In this document: piece by piece, positions 36,140 through 47,900 of the stretch | Layout of the letters: each line of letters starts with the position of its first letter | Numbering within the stretch: position 1 is the stretch's first letter | From: Ectocarpus siliculosus | Taxonomy: Eukaryota; Sar; Phaeophyceae; Ectocarpales; Ectocarpaceae | Direction of reading: 5' to 3' | Assembly (NCBI GenBank): GCA_000310025.1 | Contig: FN649726.1 | Coordinates: forward strand, 2,451,961-2,515,960 | Length of the DNA stretch: 64,000 nucleotides | Made by a program: the position numbers and the translations under genes | The notes under the pieces: model-generated | The model's database searches: none | What the model was told of the DNA's origin: nothing | What the model saw: the letters and a program-made list of their open reading frames with translations, nothing else

Positions 36140-38097
36140 TCACGCCACTTCCAACGTCGCACTCTCCACTTCAAGACGATGAATGCCCCAGCCGCTGTCC
36201 CTCGCTAGCGACTCCAGTTCCGCACTGTTCGGATTACTCACGAGCGCAAATCCTCGCGCGTAGCCTAGCATTGCGCCGTCGTCCAGCGAGTTTCCCACAG
36301 CGAGTGTCGGGCGAGTGCTGTTGAAAGCCATCTGCAGCGCTTCAACTTTCCCCTCTTGGACGGGGAGAGGATGTCGGAGGGCTGAGGTCGCCTTCCCTTG
36401 TGATACTTCAACCTGCAGACAGTCAATTCCGTGAGGGAGGCTTGGCGTACTGATGCACCAGACGGCACAGGTTCTCTCGCCAAGGCGCAAGCCCGTCTCT
36501 AGGCGCAACTTGAAAACGTCCTCTTTCCGTGTGGGCTTGACTACTGGGTACATGGTGTGGCGAACACGCCAACCAATACCATCATTAGCGCACATCCGTA
36601 TACCTCGTGCAACACCTGCTATGGCTTACCTCTATACCCAAGACATCTTCAGGTCCGAGCCCTAAACGGCGTGCCCCGGGTTCTACGATCCATGTCGGGC
36701 TTGCCGTGACGATAATCACACGCCATCCTCGGGCGCGTAGATCTTGCACTAATTCTGCCATCTCAGAAATCACCTTTTGGGCGGTCGAAACGAAGATGGG
36801 AAATGGGCGAGCAGTCAACATTCATCACAGCACGTACTGGCGACAAGTATCCTGGACAAAAAATCAAACTCGTGCAGACTGTCCTCATGTTTGGTTTTTG
36901 CTTTCGAGCTTTGCTCAGATTCTTATTGGTGTTGCACTGGTCTGTGAAACGCTAATATTCACACAACCCGCTCCCGATTGGGTTTCGTAGCCTTACTTGC
37001 GCGTACGCTAGTAGGAATTTCGCCGTAGCCCATGCACCGCATGGTAAGAATTCAGAGATCGATGTCCCTCGTCAAGTATCAGCAGGTACCGACAAACTGT
37101 GACATGAAAAACGGTGACGGTGTCGCGCACGACAGCTTCTCCTATTGTGCCTCGGATGCATGATGTGTCAGAAAATCATTCAACATGTGTCAGAAAATCA
37201 CACGCAGCAACCTGTACAGCGAACCGTTGCTGGCACCGGATTCGCACAAATTCTACTGGCGATGAAATGAAGGCCGTCGCGTGCAGCAAGGCACGACCAA
37301 CGTGTGCGGTGGGCCACAGGGCGGGAGGTGGCACAATATTAACTTGACGCAATTGCACGACACTGCTTCCCTCAGGTGCCGTAATGCTCGTTTGGACAGC
37401 GATTAGATGTCCTCCCATGTGAGCAAGGTTGTCAGTCAAGAACGCAAAAGTGGCCTAGTAGAGTTTAGCAACAGGGCATTGTCTGGTGATTTAAGCATGC
37501 ACAAACAGAAGACAGGTTACTTACAAGGTCTTCCACGTTTTCCTGAAAGCATTCCTCGCAAAGCTTCGATATCTCGGATACAAGCATGCCGTCGAACAGC
37601 TGTGCGACTAACCCATACGCCCCCTTTTTATCGCCGCTCGCCAGGAGTGCATAGTATCTGGTTGGACAGTACACGATACGGAGGTCGCCAGGTTGGACAA
37701 TTATTTGACGGCAGGTAGGCAGGAAGGCAGGAAGGCAGGCAGGCAGGCAGGCAGAAAATGCTGAATCGCCGTCAACTACCACGACCAGACCGTGTCCCAA
37801 CACGCATCAAAATCATGCAAGACACGTGCAAGCGGATCAGACAGTAGATGACTAACACCTTGCAACGAAATCTTCATGTTGACTCCACCGGTTTGACGTA
37901 TCCATCCACTCCAGGAATATTTCAGCGGAATCTCCATCCCAAAGGGTGCCATCCGCGTCGAAAGCGGCAAGTGGAACATCTTTGTCGGTTGCACCGCTCA
38001 CCAACCGGCTCAGTGATCGTCGAACCTGTCCATCAACAGCAGGGAAAGTCCGCAGTAGACGCCACGAATACTCATCAACACGTCCACGCATGCTTCC
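36140..38097 (-). CDS. HAD-superfamily phosphatase, phosphoserine-phosphatase-like
   Basis: Four exons, 38097-37859, 37657-37525, 36773-36630 and 36412-36140, with matching phases (2, 0, 0). If the ATG at 38091 is the start, the protein has 260 aa. All HAD motifs are present: I, AAFDADGTLWDGD (nucleophile D45, acid/base D47); II, VTASP (S147); III, EGKVEAL (K192); IV, GNSLDDGAM (D214, D215). The helical cap between motifs I and II is small (type C1), as in phosphoserine phosphatase. The exact substrate is not readable from sequence. The style of the last part (WIVEPGARRLGLGPEDVLG) is close to bacterial proteins of this family, so a bacterial origin is possible. Exon 1 may instead begin at an acceptor (AG at 38099-38098) with an upstream exon in 38.1-38.5 kb. 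Intron 1 holds an AGGC microsatellite. Confidence 0.8.
37711..37754. repeat. GCAG/GGCA microsatellite in a HAD-gene intron
   Basis: About eleven units of a 4-bp repeat (GGCAGGCAGGCA) with two GGAA interruptions, located in intron 1 of the HAD phosphatase gene. Confidence 0.9.
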
Positions 38098-38775
38098 CTG
38101 TCTTGGCGCCAAGGCAACGTCACAAAACGTTTCCTCCTGGAGCCGTGGGTGGTTCCTAGAAGCCTTTTGTTAGGTGTATCTATCTGATCATCTTGAACGC
38201 ACGCGAAACACGGATGTGGCGGGTGTCCACCGGACCTCACATCTGGCTCCCAACAGCTGTCACATATGTGTGCGGGCGTCCCTTTCGTATCCTCATTCTC
38301 CTCTCCGTAAGCCATGATCGATTCTAGATCGGCCTGAGTTTCGCTCAATTTTGGTCGAGGCTTTGCCAGCTCCTGCAAGGCAACCGGAGGTAAAGCGAAG
38401 GCCGCGTGGTGCCCTTGGGGGCTGTAGAATGCGAGCTTGTGGCTGTTGAAGCAACGAGAGAATGAGAAACAGACCGGAAAGTATAGTAAGAAAGGTCAGC
38501 AGGAGGGAAAACAGCTATACCTTCTCTTTCCAAATTATTCTCTTTTTGAGAACGGCTTCCTCCGATATCAACGTTGTTTAACGAGTTGCCATTTTCTTCG
38601 CAAAGACCAAAATGAATTCATCAGTTACACTTCGGAGTCGTCACTCCACCTATCGAAGCATGTGTAGTTCAAATAACGGGGCAGATACATGCATGTCCGT
38701 GCCCCGTTGCTCGATGCTTTGAAGCACATGATAGGAGATTCCATTCCAAGTCCACGTGTGGGCGTCGTCTGTACT
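38098..38775. other. Gap between the HAD gene and spermidine synthase
   Basis: Both neighbours run on the minus strand, so this holds the 3' flank of spermidine synthase and the promoter or a 5' exon of the HAD gene. A minus-strand frame at 38378-38010 contains a Cys-rich stretch (ICDSCWEPD, then HPCFACVQDD) that could be an exon, but no start or splice pair could be fixed. Confidence 0.4.
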
Positions 38776-41700
38776 TCAACGCAGACCGTACTCGAAAAGA
38801 AACGTACGTGCGGTTACTGTTCTGCAGAGAGGAAATGTGTTAGGTTCGATGGCGCTCTGTTCCGGTACGCTCGGTTACCTACCTGTTGCACAGTTTGTTA
38901 GCCTTCTCCAGGTCAACGTCCTGTGGATCGTCCCCCAACGTCGCGAGCTGAATATTCCACAGGCCACCGGGATAAATCGCTGTGAAACTTCAGCCGGCCA
39001 AGGGAATACACAGAAAATGACAATCGTTAGTGATTAGTGCAGCTAACGAATCCATCACTGGCGACGGGCAAAATATTTGAGAACAGCCTTCCTTGCCCAA
39101 CTGGCGTCAACAACTCTGGGTTGCAGTTTGTACTCACCACTGAAGCGCGCGCACTTCAGGAAAGGCTTTCTTCAAACCGTGAAAAACCGTCCGGAACACA
39201 AGTGGCAAGTACCAGAAGGAGCCGCCCTGCAACAGACAAGGATGGAAATAGGGGTAGGGAGCGTACTTGCTTGACGCTAGCCTAGGTGATTTGGCTATTC
39301 CTGATACAGGCAGCTCCAACATTCGAGCGCACGTTAACGACATGCAGGTTGGCCCGCGACGTCATGGTTGAGCTTCTAAGTTGCCTGTCACAAGGTGCGT
39401 CCTCGGTTGAAGAGAGTTTTGTGTCAGGGGGCCAAGTGATGCCACAAACCCACGCCATGTCACTCTCGGAAGATACCCTGGTTCTCCTTGCACGATCAAC
39501 ATTTTCCCGTGGTCAGAGGTCTACTCTCCTCTGCTTTTTCACATCAGCGCATTTATGCACCCTGGTCTCTTCATTGCTTTCGACAAATTCCCCGTGAACT
39601 GAAGCCCCATCGTGCTCGCGAATTAGTTCCTCTCGCTCTGCGCGACCTCCCGTACCTCTGTGTGCCTCTTCCACCTTGTGTTTTAGCCCTAGCATTTCTC
39701 TTCTCTCTTCTCCTGTCCATTATCTTTGTATCCCTCGGGCGATGTCACTTTCAAATGATCATCTCCTTGCGTTTTTCTGGGCTGTCGGCATCGACGCCTA
39801 TGAAAACACCATTCTATTTCAAATCTTGATCATGACGAAGCTCAATAAATGTTCTGTTTTACTTTTCATGTGGGCATCTTCTGGAAAATGTTGAAGTCCG
39901 CCCTTTGGAGCGAATCTTGGAGCAAACCTCAACGAATACGGCTAGATTAGACGAGTGCGACTGCACAAGCTGCAATCATCCAGATCGTCCGCGACGCTAT
40001 GGATTGTGAACGTCGCACGCCTATTGACGAACCTTCGGTGCACGCGTTGACGACACCGGCGCTGATTGCCAAACAACATTCTTGGCCATGATTCGTTCGA
40101 ATGGGAATGAGTTGGGGTTTGTAAACACTTGATATATTTTATGCTTATGCTGCATGCACATATTCGCTCTCACCTGCACGGCTACAGCCCCTTTCGGCTT
40201 GAGACGGCGTCGCAATGAAGCGTAGAACTCGTCGCTGTAGAGTGCTGCGCCCGGGCCGACGGGATCGCTTGCATCCACCACAATGATATCGTAGCCCTCT
40301 CGGCTGTCATCCAACAAGAAAGCTAAGCCGTCCTCAGCGCGCACAGTTAGTCGTGAATCGCTGTCCAGCGGTACATACTTGTCTTCGGATGAAGTTGGGT
40401 GTCTCCAGATACCAGGGATAAACTTCTTTGATGCTGCCATAACCTGTTTTGATTGAAATTGGTCAGATTGGGCTGGGTTGGAGCTGGATGCTCAAGGCTG
40501 CCTTCACTGAAAACGCCGAATTCGGTGGGTCTGCCCTTCGACCTAGGTATCGGGTTGCCAACAGTTTCTAGCTCGCGTTGTATTTGCTCACCTCGGCATC
40601 GATATCTACAAGGTCTACGTTGGCAACATCGTCGTGTCTTAAGATCTCTCGCGCTGCTCCGCCGTCTCCTATTGTAGTTCGCGTCGATTTTTTATAAATC
40701 GTGATTGTTGTTGATGATGGTGTTGGCGTTGTTTGCGTCGGAGTTGATTGTCACCCGCACGTGTTGGACAGGAACACGAGCCGAGAGCAAGGAGGGCTAT
40801 GGGGTCAGCAAAACCATGGGGGAAACGGGGTGCAACCAACCTCTCACATGGACACAAAACAGAAGGGCATGGGGGTATGCAAGGGAGGGAGGGCTGCAGG
40901 CGAACAAAGTGACGGCACACTGGCAGGAACACAACACAATTCCTAATTGCCCTGTAGCATCTCCGTGCTCTTCTCTTCTTGGTTTCAAGCCCTGACGACA
41001 AACTCAACATGACGGCATGTCTGTAGGAGCAGAGACAAAGACAGGACAAAAAATAAGCGGACTGGTTGTTGTCCAGAACATGTGCCTGGCAATGTGGCGA
41101 CGGCCATCTTCCGTCTCACGCTAGGTAGTGCACAAAATGACACTAAACTAACCTCCTCCTATGATGAGAGCTCGTTTTCCAGAACCTGCTGCGGCACCTT
41201 TCCTGCAGAGAGCTGTGTGTGTAATATACTCATGGTAACCAGCCTCGTCTCTTTCAGCGCACTGAAGTGCGTTGTCAAGCACCAACATGCGACCCATCGC
41301 GGGTGTTTCGAGCACCTATCCAGCAGAATAGCAAAGCGAAAGAGGAAAACAAATATGAATACCAGCCAAGCCCATGATACTTGAATGAAACTAAGCACAG
41401 GGCCCGCCCCGCACGTGAAATGCTATGCACTGACCGCGATATCTCCGATGACCGTCTCCCATACAGAGGACCCACATAGCACATACATCACAACAACAGC
41501 ACCACAGCGGTGGCATATTTAGGTACGTAAGCAGCAGCAACGAAACAACATACTAGCTGACTTCCACTAAAACAGCTGTCTACCAAACTCCCTGTTTCTG
41601 TTTGGTATCGGGCTGGGGCACATGCGTTTTTCACAGCACTGCAAGAGAATAAGAGCCAACAACAACTTCGTGGTACCACACCACAAGGCTGATCAGCAGC

Positions 41701-42379
41701 AATACATCCAGTTTGATTGCCTCTGTGCCCATCTGCCGTTCTTGTGCTGGCATCTCTCGTTGATGCTGCTCGGAGTGCTTACAGCTAGGTTAAGTAATCT
41801 GTTCATGGCGAATCTTTGGACCGACTCGCCAATGCACAAAACTACATTAGAGTAAACAGGGTACAACGCCAGCAACTACTGGTACCATCGGCTCCGATGC
41901 ATACGTGTGCACATGGGTACCTACGCGTGCATATCGAGAATATTCGAGGGACGACCTCTTCATTTGTGGTCCGAGAAACTCCCGTTTGCGTCAACCACAA
42001 AGCACACAAATAAACATATTGGTGGAGAGGATTGACTAAAGGCACGGCCGTGCAGGGAGGTATTGTGAAATATGATAAAAACAGGTACTCCAATAACTAA
42101 CTGCTTCATCACTTGATGCAGCCTGTTGCTGCGACGGCGCATTTATCACCCTACCCCTTTTACCTGTACACGTTGAAATTTGCTGCGGATGTCGTGTAAA
42201 ACTTCGTCCACTTTAACCGAGAACAGCACTCCTCGGTCCCAGGGATCGGTTATCATCGAGAAATCAGGAGACAGCCCGCTTTTTGCCACACAAACCCCAC
42301 CAGTAGACACGGGATCCGCCGAAGACTCGAATGATGCACCCATCTCTGTTGGTGCATCCGCCTCCTCTTCAGCCACCAT
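38776..42379 (-). CDS. SPDS: Spermidine synthase (putrescine aminopropyltransferase)
   Basis: Transfers an aminopropyl group from decarboxylated S-adenosylmethionine to putrescine. Seven exons: 42379-42164, 41315-41153, 40668-40592, 40443-40174, 39226-39138, 38987-38883, 38821-38776. Phases agree throughout (0, 1, 0, 0, 2, 2); 321 aa, a normal family length. Visible: N-terminal strand domain (SMITDPWDRGVLFSVKVDEV), LVLDN...Q..ERDE..YHE, the nucleotide-binding GGGDGGAAREIL (about residues 125-135), VDLVDIDAE with the acidic ribose-binding residues, and the catalytic loop VVDASDPVGPG (Asp near residue 210). FTAIYPGGLWNIQLA replaces the family's T-x-P-T-YPSG block. The last 15 residues (exon 7) do not show the usual LRYYN...H end, so that exon is less sure. 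Start: ATG at 42379, the first ATG in an open frame. Cytosolic by default; no targeting signal is clear. Confidence 0.88.
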
Positions 42380-43299
42380 TGTTTGTGGAGTTCTCACGCT
42401 TCGGACGCTCAATCTACTAGGGAAAAGCGACGAGTGACTGGTCCGCGCTGATAACAATGCATGGGAGCCTTTTGCACCTGCGTGAAGAAGAGGCGACGAA
42501 TGTATTGTTCGGTTATTGGGAAGTACTTGACAGCCCACCAGTTATGTATTTAGTAAATTGTATGTACCCAACGTCCTCGGTCGAAGGTCTGTCCCAAGTT
42601 GAACGTTCAACATACAGCAGTACGACAGGAAACCGCACCGCCGCAGTGTTGCGCAGTAACTGGTGGTAGAGGTACAGAAAACGAGAGTGGTTGAAACAGC
42701 AGTCCCACAAGAACGCCACCAACGCGATCCAACACACCTATCTGGTACTAGATGTGTCATATGCATACATCCTACATTTGGTGCTGGACTGCCGGCCGCA
42801 GCAACATGATGCCGTCCTACATATATATGTATGTACAGAATTTGCCCAACGCTCAACCAACACACGGGACTCAAGGAACAAGACTCGCACGACACGACCG
42901 ACCACTGCACGTACACACAAGCATATAGACGAGTCGGTAGCAACCGACACGTTTTCCAACAGACTCACATTTGTTTGTAGAGAGAACGGACGGCTTCGCG
43001 ACGAAAGCAGTCCCACATTGGGCAATGCCAAAGGTAATGCCAACTGGTAGAATGGTGTTGAGGAGCGACATTGTCCCTCGACCTAATCGTACGTTAGAAG
43101 GCTTCATCGACACAGGGGGGCACGCCCGTTGTCTGTAGCACGTCGATCGGGCACCGGCCGTAAAATAAACAGAAAACATGGTTGGTGTACATGAACGTAT
43201 GTATACTACAGCAGTACTTAGCAGTACAGAGTGCGGGACCCCTTCTGAACGCTACATGTCAAAATTGGTTCCACACATTTTTTTTTTTATGACACAACG

Positions 43300-43370
43300 A
43301 ATCCATCTCTATCATATAGAAAAGAGTAAGAGTCTGAGACAGATTAACAATGAATTCATAGCGTCAGAAA
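43300..43370 (+). repeat. Dispersed repeat family B copy
   Basis: ACGAATCCATCTCTATCAT, AAAGAGTAAGAGTCTGAG and CAATGAATTCATAGCGTCAG match in order the copy at 44495-44575. About 70 bp are alike. The ends are not defined. Confidence 0.6.
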
Positions 43371-44494
43371 GTACCTGTATGTCTACGATTTCCCAGACAG
43401 CATAGATAGGATCTTTGTACCTTGTACGATGGGACTGTTGTCATTCCGACGCAGACAACCAGAGATTTACAGCAGTAATAAATAGTGAGCTACCGTCGTG
43501 TAGATACTTCGGTATGTAGATACCGTGGATTCACTCCCATGGCCTTCTACACAACTGCCGTGCACAGCGAGCGAACCACGCATGCATGCTGTGCAGCCCC
43601 CGAAATGCTCCGCAGCGTTTGGAAGAGGGAGGTGTGCGAATGCTGACAAACTGGACCGCATGCAAGACAACGAGCAACGCGATGGGTAACGCGTGCTGCA
43701 TGCTTCACGTTGCCGGTCTGGCACTGTTGTGAAATGTGATTGTGTGTGTATTTATTCCTGATGTGACCTGGCATCCAGACAAACGTTTGTTTACAAGTCG
43801 CAAGAGCGCAAGAGAACATACGCGTATGGTCAAGGGCACGAATTCGAATGTCCGCATGCCCATACGAAGTGTTTACCAAGTAAGTGAGAGAGGGTGCCCC
43901 GTTCTACATACATACCCACGGACGTATAACCTCTGAAGTTTTCAATTTTCTCGTTGAACATGAACGTTTCGCATAGTTGTAATTTTTCGTCATCAGCGCT
44001 TCAACGAGAAAAAAAAGCACTGCCGGTAAACCTGCGAACGACGGAGACACAAGACCAACACCCAAACCAGGTTTTTTCTTGTTCATGCACATCACCACTC
44101 ACTGTGGAAACACTTATTTTGTCTCAACTCACGAAGGGGAGGCATGTCTGAACCCTTCTCGCGATGAAAACATAAAAACTCTTAGAAGGCAAGCACCGCA
44201 GGGGGAGAGGTGGGGAAATATATGTAACAAAACAAAACAAGGGAATAGGCTCTTGTGTGACCCCGTTAGGTACATATACGCCGAAAGGCCTGTACGCCGG
44301 TACCAGAATAGATGGGACGCACACACCCACACACCCCCCATGAAACCCCCTCACATGGTCCCAAGTGCACGGCATTTAGAAGTGTTTTGTGTTTTCAACC
44401 GCACTGAGACTGACGTCTTTTCATTGATCAGCCGGTTAGCGCGGTCGATTCTAACAATAAACACACACACACATTCACGAAGTACGTGGAAGTA

Positions 44495-44575
44495 CAACGA
44501 ATCCATCTACTACATGTATATCCACAGATGGATAAAGAGTCCGGGACAAATTAGCAATGAATCCACAGGGTTAGC
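44495..44575 (+). repeat. Dispersed repeat family B copy
   Basis: ACAACGAATCCATCTACTAC, AAAGAGTCCGGGACAAATT and AGCAATGAATCCACAGGGTT correspond to the copies at 43300 and 14885. It has a 12-bp insertion relative to the 43.3-kb copy. Confidence 0.6.
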
Positions 44576-44934
44576 GGGAGCACTACCTGTGTTTCTCCTT
44601 AGAAGTGAGGCTTCAATATCAAAACTCACACCACTGGTACTCGTTTTGCGTCTATTACTACAAATTCCCAAAGCTAGTTCGTCATACGGCGTGTTCGATA
44701 ACTCGCGTCCTACTCCCAAGTGCTTCTTCGTACCCATTCTGAAACACCGGAAAATCGTGGAAGCAAAACAATCAGCGTGTAGGAACGTTCTAAATTTTGC
44801 TATACCACCTCTTATGTAAAAAATCATCCCTCTCCAGATGTCTCTTCGAGAAGGGTACTGGGCGCACACCACGGCGCGACACTTCAACTTCCACAAGTAC
44901 AGGGCTTTAAGCCAAAAAAATTGATTGCCCGTGG

Positions 44935-47900
44935 CTACCGCGCAATGTAGGGTGCAGGGTCCTCGCCGGCACGAGCAGCTCGTTGTCTTTCTCGTATCAA
45001 GCAACGCATGTCTTGGATAGAGGTGAGGACTAGCCCGTGTTCTGCGCAGAATTCTTTGAGTTCAGGCACCCTGAAAAGAAATCGACACGCACGGGGGCAA
45101 CATAAGAGGGGACCAAAACAGAAGTGAGTGTTTGCAACGTCAGCAGGCTTGTCGCTAATATAGACGTGGGTCTTGGGTTACGAGGGAGGGATATCAAACT
45201 ACTTCTACCATCGTGGCATGGCTCAAAACAAGCAAGCGAAACATAACTACCAACATGATACGTATGTGCCGTGCATGTACGTTCTGGAAACTGCTTCTCC
45301 AACGAGACACCAAAACAAACAACTTCGAAGTATTATCATTAAACTATTTGCATATAACTGAAATAAAGCACAAAAAATGTGCGAAGCGTTTTCAATCAGC
45401 AACTTGGAAGAATACCGATCACCAAGTGACGGATCACCCAACACACCTTGCCATGTCTTTCCCATCCTTGGTGGTGATCTCACACAGCACGCCAACCGGT
45501 GATAAGCCCGCGAGGGTTGCCAGGTCAACAGCCGCCTCTGTGTGCCCCCCCCGCTCAAGCACGCCTCCAGGCTGGATGCAACAGTCACGCGAACACGCCA
45601 GAGCGGACGGCAGACGTGAGCAAGAGTGGATCCATGCTGCGCTATTTCGCAACAGAAAAACGACATGGCACTACTGTCACCATACATACAGAATGGTAAA
45701 CCTTCTCGAGTTGACATACCCGGCAGCAGAGCTACCAAGAGGGGCGAGTAAACACGGCAAACGCACATAAAGAGCATAATATCGAAATGAGACTCACCGT
45801 GTATCGGAGGGGAAAGATATGACCTGGTCGGTTGAAGTCTCGTGGTCCAGCCTGCAACATAAATACCGGGCTAAGAGGGTCAGGATGGGACAAGCTAAAA
45901 ACCCTCATAGGCTTTGACCGAGATCATGGAAGGAGGGCAAGCTGCGGCGATACGGATGGAAGGAGACGTACACTTGGAATAAACAACGTAGTTGTAGTGT
46001 AACAGGGAGAGCACAAAGAGCACAAAACACATACCACAGTGTAGTGAAGTGTAGTTAACCTAGCCACGACATATGCACCTAATTCGAAACTCTGCTTGAG
46101 CAAAAGCGTGAAACACGACCGCTGACTAAATTGAAATTGGTGCGGTGCAACAACGGTACCTCCGGATCGGCCAATGCACGGAGTGTGGTGGCCCGGTCGC
46201 CTGCGCTGATTCCGGTGCTGGTGCCAAATTTGGCGTCAACCGTAATCGCGAAGGCCGTCATCTTAGGGTCTTCATTGTTTTCCACCATCTGAGGCAAACG
46301 CAATTCCTGCCCAGGAAAAAACGTCATGTTCGGCATTGGAGCAATGCGGAGTGCTGGACCAGCAAATGCTTGTACGGAAGTACTCATGGCAAGCGGCGGC
46401 ACGCAACGGTCTTCAAAACATCAGACCACCAATGCGGCTTTGCCTTAATGCACTCTAAACAAGAGAGGGGCAAGCAACCGCATGTACCAAACTGCTGTGA
46501 CTCAAGGTACGTGGAGTGCCATCCAGTAGTGTAGAGCACACAAACACAGCAATTGTACTCATCTAAGCGTGAACACCACCACTGAAGCCACGTACACACC
46601 TGAAGCCGCCTGGCTCCAAGTGAGGCACAAATAACACCGCTGGTGTGACGTATCGTGAAAGCCAGCAAATCTTCAGTGGCCTGAGTGCAGAAGACGAACA
46701 ACCATGATACACAGCAAAGGCCGGGATTGTCAGCGACACAGCTGGTGCATGCCTACGCGGAAATTATGATTTTATGAACCACGCCCAGCGCTTCGTGTAG
46801 CAACTATTTTTCTTGTTGTCTTAACAACGGCAGCCGCTCCGATCTCTGCTCGGTACCTTACAACATCCATGTTGGTCACTCAACTGGCTTAAATACTCAA
46901 AATACGCCACATCTTATGGAAACAAAAGAGAACCGAAAGGACCCAGAAAATCATCACAAATAATTACCATCGACATCTTCAAGCGCAACACATCTGCGGC
47001 TTAGCGTGCAGCTACAGCATTGCAATAAAGGGGTGACGCGCCCGACAACAGCAGACGGTGCAGAACTTTTGTGAGGGGTAGATATAGCGCGCAAAAGACC
47101 AAGAGGGGGGAGTTTGAGAAAGTCGCTAAAGGTATCTGTACAATCCTAAGAGGTTCAACGGTCGGGAGTAAGCTCGGCCATTCATAGTGATCTATCGCGT
47201 CAGTTACATGGGTACGTAGAAAAAGTCAGGATCACTCTTCAGTCTATATGTTCACCTTTTCCGCTGCGAACACGAGATCGCCCTCGTTTTCCCTCCCTTC
47301 GTCGTCCGTTACAACGACGCATTTCCCTGACCTCACAGCCTCAATGGCTGCCAGGACTGAATCCCGTCCAAAGGCGTAGCCCTCCTCATCCGGCTCCGCC
47401 TCGCTTCCCCTAGTGCTTTCCTGATCATGGCAGTAAAAGAAAGGGGGGTAGGGGTCGGCAAGCATCAGAACACATTCGAAGGACGGTAGCAATTCGCCAC
47501 CGTAATCGGGTTGCCGAAAGTGAACCTTGCCCAACACCTGTCTCTCCCAGTGTGGCAAAAGAAGTAGGCCCCGCAAGTTTTTAGTCCATCCGAGACGTTT
47601 CAAGACGTTCAAGCTGAGCGCCGAAAGTAGTCACTGGTATCACGCAACCCACCGCGGTCCCCCCGAGGTAGCAATGATTTGCTCTACAAGACCGATACGC
47701 CGGTTGAACTAGCAGCATCGTGGCAGTCCTGGAGATACTTACCCCACCCCGAATCGCCCCAACCTCGTCCAGCGGAAGAGCCACCGGCGCGGTGGCGCCA
47801 TCCGACGGCGATTCACCCAGAATCTGAACGTTTATGCGGTGGTTCCGAGGGCAGAAAGCGAACGATGAGGCACACTGCTTCTAGGCACACTGCTTGTACC

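Larger units (their letters stand above)
42380..44934. other. Intergenic region with family-B repeats
   Basis: It lies between spermidine synthase (start at 42379) and the 3' end of the riboflavin gene. A plus-strand frame of 246 codons (44079-44819) runs through repeat family B and shows no protein family, so I do not call it. Copies of the CTACAGCAGTAC motif occur near 42612 and 43206. Confidence 0.5.

Noticed and set aside
44079-44819. 246-codon open frame on the plus strand
   Set aside because: It runs through dispersed repeat family B, has no domain or conserved motif and no plausible codon pattern.
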